DNA of 64,000 bases from Costus lasius (taxonomy: Eukaryota > Streptophyta > Magnoliopsida > Zingiberales > Costaceae), in assembly GCA_027563935.2 (NCBI GenBank), contig CM050454.1:5670001-5734000 (forward strand), in the 5' to 3' direction. This document shows positions 58,658 to 64,000 of the stretch, in pieces. Position 1 is the stretch's first letter, and every line of letters begins with the position of its first letter. A program made the position numbers and the translations under genes. The notes under the pieces are model-generated. The model was not told where the DNA came from, made no database searches, and worked only from the letters and a program-made list of their open reading frames with translations.

Positions 58658-61600
58658 ATGGATTTGGAGGCGGAGACGCGGAGGAAGAAGCGAGAGTTGG
58701 TCGTACTGGGCTTGGCTGACGCATACGGAGTGGGGATGGCAGTGCCCAAAGTGCTCGAGGTCGACAAGAACGCGCCCGCAGCCGTCGAGCTCCACCTCCG
58801 GGTTCCCGATGTTGGGGGAGGGATCAAGGTTGAGCGATTTTACTTTATATCTCCTCTTGCCTGGATTTGATGATTCTCTACTTGGATCGTTAGTATTCTT
58901 CTTGCTTTTTTTAATCGGAATCTAGTTTACTGATCGAGTCCATAGATCCCTTTTAGTTTGTGAAGATCAAAATTTTATCGTTTTGCGTCTTTATCTTCGC
59001 TTCCTATTCCGGTTTCTTCATTAAAAAAAAGTTTTCAATTTCCGATCTTTTTAGGGATACAGGATCCTTAGAATCAATTTGGTAGCAGAAATTGAAATGC
59101 TGTTTGGTTTACCTAAAATTCGAAAATTATTCCTCTTCTGGTGCAACTAAGTTCTTCATATGAAAGGCACATTGTTTAAGTGTTTGAAAGTTATGTTGAG
59201 TTCTTTTACATTGATTGAAGTTCATATTTACCCTAAATTTTTTATTCCATTCTATTTGAATTTTCTACGGAACATGAAACCTGATTTTGATGGATGCTTG
59301 TTCTGGATACTTTGCCGTGCTTTTCTCTGTTTTATATGCCTATGACTGACGTATTCTATTGGTTATTGCCATTTTTTTTTCAAACCGTCTTAGTGGTGTT
59401 TGTTTATATGCCTAACTTAATTTTTTTTTGCCTTTTTTTCTCCCATGGTAGGAGTTAATGGTGTTGGCTTTCGCTTTGTCTATTGTTGGTTGCTGTTTTG
59501 CCTCAGCGTCTTTCGAAAGATTGAATACAAGTGTAATTAAGTTCATGTTTTACTGTGAATGCTAATACCAGAGGGCAAGTGGCATGATGTTATGTTGCTT
59601 TCCTTTTTTGCTGCAGAACTTCTTCAGGTGTAGAGAAGTCGGTGAATTTGTTAGCGGAGCATTAGCTGGTGCTATGACGAAAGCAGTTCTTGCTCCTCTA
59701 GAGACTATCAGGTCTGCTGTGTCTCCTCCTTCCCTGATTTTAATTGTTTATATTTAATCAGGCATTTTATTTTACTCTTTTCTTCTTCTAAAGAAGTATA
59801 ATCCTGGACAATGTAATCACCAGAAATCCATGATAAGTCCACTTTTTTGTTATTTTTTATTTTTAAGAAGCCAATTTACTTATATGAGATGAATATTGGC
59901 TCTTGGCATTTTCCCTCTCCGAAATAAAATTCACACAAACAAAATGAGTATACAAGACTTAGCTTTGAGGGCTCAAGATCAGATATCAAAATGCTAGGCA
60001 ATTGCACAGGCAAGTTATACATAAAAGGCTAGTTTCAACTAGTTGCAAATAATTCGCTGCCCAATTAACTTCCCTATTGAGTGAAGGAGAATTCAGTCTT
60101 GATCAAACATGAAGCAAGCAGTCTAATAGCCCTCACTATATTCTCAAATTTCCAATGAATTATCATGACTTCATTCAATACATTGACAAGAACCAAAGAG
60201 TCTGAAACCACAAGACATTACGACAATTAATCCTTTGATACTAGAGAAAGCATTTGCATGCAGTTTATTCTTCAAAAAAGACTTCCTCGTACAGAAAACA
60301 CCAGCAGTCAGCAACAATATCCTATTTCCAGACCCTCTAGTCTGGTGGAACCCAAGAGGTTCAGAGTTAGATGAATCTTGATTGCTGTCAAGGGATGAGA
60401 TTTCAACATATTTCCATACGCCCTAATCTGGTGGAACCCAAGAGATTCAGGGTTAGATGAATCTAGATTGCCATCAAGGGATCAGATTGCAACACATTTT
60501 GGTGTATGAGCTTGTATTGTGGAGAAAAATTGACAACAATGGAAGTTTCTTACTGGTGAAGCACTAATACCTAGGTAGAAAGAGGACTACTACTGAGTTC
60601 TAAAAGCTAAAGTCTTCATGCTACCAACCTAAATAGAAGAACATAATCAAGCATCTAGCCTGATAAAGGTTCAAAAGAGAGAGTAAAAGGACAAAGGATT
60701 AACAGGCTGATAGCCCCATAGAGAATTTTACTCAGATGGTTAGAAATAAGCAGTCTATAAAAGTTCCGATCACAACATATTCACTATGGGTGCAATCTTA
60801 AGTTGCTAAATGTTACTGCAATGTAAAGTGTTCTAATCTAAAGAGGTTTCTTTTATGAACCTATAAGCCTTCCGTGCAGATACCTTACCATGGTTTTCTT
60901 GGGTCTAAACCCATTTGTTCTCCTAGGGAGCTCTTGGAATATCTAACCCGTGGATTAGTAGTAGTAGTAGTAGTAGTAGAGGAAAAAGCATTCATATCAA
61001 TATAATGTAACTTATACTTAATAAGAAGGTCAAAAATGCAAGAGACGGCTAAAACACGAAGAACCATTCTCAAAAAGTTTGAGAAAGCTGAATTAAAAAC
61101 AAATCATGATGTGAGTAAAAGATTTCAAAACATAGCTCTTTTTATATGGGACAAATAGACTATTGATCCATGGAGCCATACTAGCAAGCACCTCTTTGAC
61201 TTAAGAGTTAGTTCAACTAAGATAGGCTTTCACTGTCATGGCAAACAAAACAATTTGAAAGGAATGCAGGTCTAAGACACCAAACCCACCCTCAGCCCTA
61301 GGAAGAGTAACCCACATTCCAATTAACCATGTGGAGGCCCCTAGAAGTATTTTGCTCTAGAAGAATGCTTTAGCAACATAATAATTTCATTAATGACAAA
61401 AGAAGAAAGCCAGATAATTGAGCAGAAGTTCATAGGTATAAAGCTCAAGAAATAGTTGATAAAAGTAAGCCTACTAACTTGGGAAAGGAAATAACCCTGC
61501 CAACTACCAAGTCTAGCAGTGATTTGGCCCAAATAGCCAAGTGAGCAGCAAAAGGTGGCCTAGGATGGGCAATGCACACACCTACTAGGTATTTAATAGC

Positions 61601-63707
61601 TAGCTCCATCACTAAAATTCAAGTCGACATAAATTCTTCTTCTAGTAGTAAAATCACAATTCTTAGGCAAGTAACTATTATATTTATTAGAACTAACCCA
61701 CTTGTTATTTATATTATCATAGATATCAAGAATTTTAAAATTTTTCTTACATGATTAGCAGCCGTGGTTAAGAGATAATGAAGAGGGATTGAACATGAGC
61801 TAGACGAGGGAGAAGGGAAAGAGGAAGTCATAGGAAGAAGCAAAAGAAGAAGAGAAAGAGGAGGGAATGCGACTTGGGTTTGATGTGGGGGATGGAGAAG
61901 AAGTAAATAAGGATAGAGGAGAAGAGAAAGAAGTGTGTTAGGACAAACATAAAGTAGATGGGAGATGTAAAGAGATATTGGAAAGTATAGGGCGCAAGGA
62001 GCAACGTTTTAGAAATATAGGTTCAAACCATAATGTGTCTCAAAGTTTGATGTTATTTGTAATTTGCACATTTTATTATGATTTCTACAGGACAAGGATG
62101 GTAGTTGGGGTTGGTTCCAAGCACATTGCTGGAAGTTTTCTAGAGATTATTGAAGAGAATGGCTGGCAAGGACTCTGGGCAGGAAACACTGTTAACATGC
62201 TCCGGATTATACCTACCCAAGCAATTGAGCTTGGTACATTTGAGTGTGTCAAACGAACTATGACATCTATCCAAGAGGATTGGAAAGAGAATGGAAGCCC
62301 AAAGTTGCAAGTTGGCCCTATGAATTTAGATTTGCCATTTCTGTGTGTCTCACCAATTGCTATTGGTGGTGCTGCTGCTGGCATTGTGAGCACAATCATC
62401 TGTCATCCTCTTGAAGTTCTCAAGGTACATACGATCCTGATCAACTATCCCCCAACTGCTGCTTTACAATATTTTTTCATCTAATTGAAGCACATCCAGA
62501 AACCTTCACTGTCACAAATTCCGACATTATTCCTAACTTCATTTCTAGGTTTTTGTATATTCCAGTTCTTTAAAAAAACATTTTCATGTTGAATTTCTCA
62601 ATCCATACTCTTATGCTTACTTGCCAATTAAAAGAATTGGAAAAATCAACTGAATGTAGAACCGACTGAGTTATTCCTTTTTGTACTTTCGTGCCAATGT
62701 CTACTGGTAAAACCAATAATATGTTCTGCATTGCTCACGATCTATTTGTCCATATCTTTTGATCCCAGTGAATTATGTAAGTTCTTTCATGTAAATTTCT
62801 AGATTTGGCAGAAAGAATTTTTATGTGATTTACTAGTTAATTGGTGTACCTTTGGAAGGACTTAAATGATTCATTTTACTCTTTCTTAATAATCTTATCT
62901 TCTTCAATATACCATTACAGGATCGTTTGACTGTGAATCGTGAAGCCTACCCCACCATTACCCTTGCTCTCAAAAAGATGTATAAGAACGATGGTATTGG
63001 CGGTCTGTATGCTGGTTTGTCCCCAACATTGATTGGCATGCTTCCATACAGTACATGCTACTACTACATGTATGAGACTATGAAAACCTCTTACTGCAAA
63101 GCAAAACAGAAGAAGTCATTGAACCGTCCAGAGATGCTAATAATAGGGGCTCTTTCTGGTATGTTTCGCACCGTTACTTACCAGTAACGACCAAATGAAG
63201 GTGTCCTTAAGACTTGTGACGACAATTTCCATATTGCATGGCTTGTTTACCATTAGACAAAAAAAAATCCTTACTGTTAAACTGTGGTTAGCCGTTTGTC
63301 TTTTTGGCAAGAATGCAAGTAATGAAGATGGAATTTGTTCTCATGATCTTATTTACAGTAGTTAAAATCTTTACTAGTTGAATTAACTGGCGCTTGTATG
63401 TAATCTAACATTCATGCCTAATTAACTGATTGCAACTGCCTTTTGCAATTCATTAGGTTTAACTGCAAGCACAATCAGCTTTCCACTGGAAGTTGCAAGA
63501 AAGCGGCTGATGGTCGGAAGCCTCCAAGGGAAATGTCCATCCAGCATGGCAGCAGCCTTGTCTGATGTAGTCCGCAATGAGGGCCTGATGGGCCTGTACC
63601 GAGGTTGGGGCGCGAGCTGTTTGAAAGTCATGCCTTCATCTGGTATCACTTGGATGTTCTATGAAGCTTGGAAGGAGATTCTGCTGGTGGATAGGCCTCC
63701 CATTTAA
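58658..63707 (+). CDS. Brittle-1-like mitochondrial carrier (probable adenine nucleotide transporter)
   Basis: Exons: 58658-58828, 59617-59711, 62091-62424, 62921-63158, 63457-63707. Junctions are GT-AG, phases agree, and the product is 362 residues. Three mitochondrial-carrier repeats each keep the Px[DE]xx[KR] signature: PLETIR (84-89), PLEVLK (195-200) and PLEVAR (289-294). Each is followed by its GxxGLYxG-type block (WQGLWAGN, GIGGLYAG and LMGLYRGW). This gives six transmembrane helices. The sequence style fits the Brittle-1-like (BTL) group, thought to move adenine nucleotides across the inner mitochondrial or a plastid membrane; the substrate is inferred. The 57-residue N-terminal extension is not a clear transit peptide. 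The start is ATG 58658; a nearer upstream ATG (58653) is out of frame. Intron 2 is 2.4 kb and holds retroelement debris. Confidence 0.9.
60333..60504. repeat. Two-copy 86-bp tandem repeat in carrier-gene intron 2
   Basis: Both units contain TCTGGTGGAACCCAAGAG and GTTAGATGAATCT, with a period of 86 bp and several mismatches. Confidence 0.75.
61130..61600 (-). mobile_element. LINE (non-LTR retrotransposon) remnant
   Basis: On the minus strand, 61314-61219 encodes WVTLPRAEGGFGVLDLHSF and onward, the conserved block after the reverse transcriptase domain of plant LINEs (W..VC.PK.EGGLG..DL). Flanking frames are broken by stops. The outer limits are not defined; more of intron 2 may be the same element. 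It is antisense to the host gene. Confidence 0.7.
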
Positions 63708-64000
63708 CCTACAGCCTACAAAAAGACTGCTACAATAACTGCCTCATACTGATTCCATTGTGGCTTCTACACACGGGTGATTCTGGTTTTTGTAATTTCA
63801 CCTGTGCTATAGATTGATTGCAAACGAGCCGGCAGCAACAACAATCTGGAGGTAGGAGATGCTGGTGAATTTTGTTTTTAAATCTTTATTATGGAATCTG
63901 TCGGCATGATTGTTAAATATTGAGTTCATAAATATATGAATTATGATTAATTTCTCGTTACTATGTTTTCATAATTATTAATCCTAAATCATAGGAAGTG
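63708..64000. other. Probable 3' UTR and flank of the carrier gene
   Basis: Follows the stop codon directly. There is no further coding signal before the window ends. Confidence 0.5.

Noticed and set aside
61978..62090. ATG-initiated extension before carrier exon 3
   Set aside because: Intron 2 sequence read through the acceptor; the splice at 62091 joins phases and rebuilds the first carrier motif.
1..64000. CRISPR arrays, bacterial operons, rRNA or tRNA genes
   Set aside because: None seen; repeats here are plant microsatellites, LTRs and MITEs, and no tRNA cloverleaf signature was noticed by eye.

Overview
The window is plant nuclear DNA. The genes have GT-AG introns, the intergenic DNA is AT-rich, and the families are plant ones: a DYW-class PPR protein, an ATL RING-H2 ligase, a DVL/RTFL peptide, a DUF547/MIP1-zipper protein, an SBP-box factor with an intact miR156 site, SAURs, an HKT transporter and a Brittle-1-like carrier. 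GC-rich 5' coding ends and a class II-like HKT filter residue suggest a monocot, probably not a grass. That is an inference; no species is claimed.

Layout. 1-176: one edge exon (-) of an unrecognised gene. 3096-5834: intronless PPR-DYW gene (-). 5860-11334: repeats, namely a GC-core palindrome, an AT microsatellite, a truncated LTR element in minus orientation with repeated CACGGCCGTG-type motifs, and a tail-to-tail pair of solo LTRs. 11985-12809: ATL gene (-) whose 3' end lies in an 83-bp tandem duplication. 15099-15239: DVL/RTFL micropeptide (+). 19329-24695: 11-exon DUF547 gene (+). 29512-32525: SPL gene (+) with a 5'-UTR intron and a miR156 site. 33942-39682: a second tail-to-tail LTR pair, here a plus-strand solo LTR followed by a minus-strand gag-only retrotransposon; it sits 90 bp upstream of a small conserved-looking gene (39772-40215). 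42874-50400: two SAUR genes in a segmental duplication, with three copies of one AT-rich MITE-like family and a 400-bp AT minisatellite. 51205-53833: HKT pseudogene with several lesions. 58658-63707: five-exon mitochondrial-carrier gene (+) with a LINE remnant in intron 2.

The genes are independently transcribed and form no operon or cluster. The shared regulatory themes are miR156 control of SPL and retroelement insertion close to promoters.

The most unusual signal is that two separate loci (9762-11334 and 33937-39687) share one architecture: 5-bp target repeat, plus LTR, the same 5-bp repeat, minus LTR or element, the same 5-bp repeat. The repeat is CTTGG at one locus and CTTAT at the other. 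This suggests that the second insertion re-used the exact target duplication of the first, or some unrecognised integration mode of this gag-only family.
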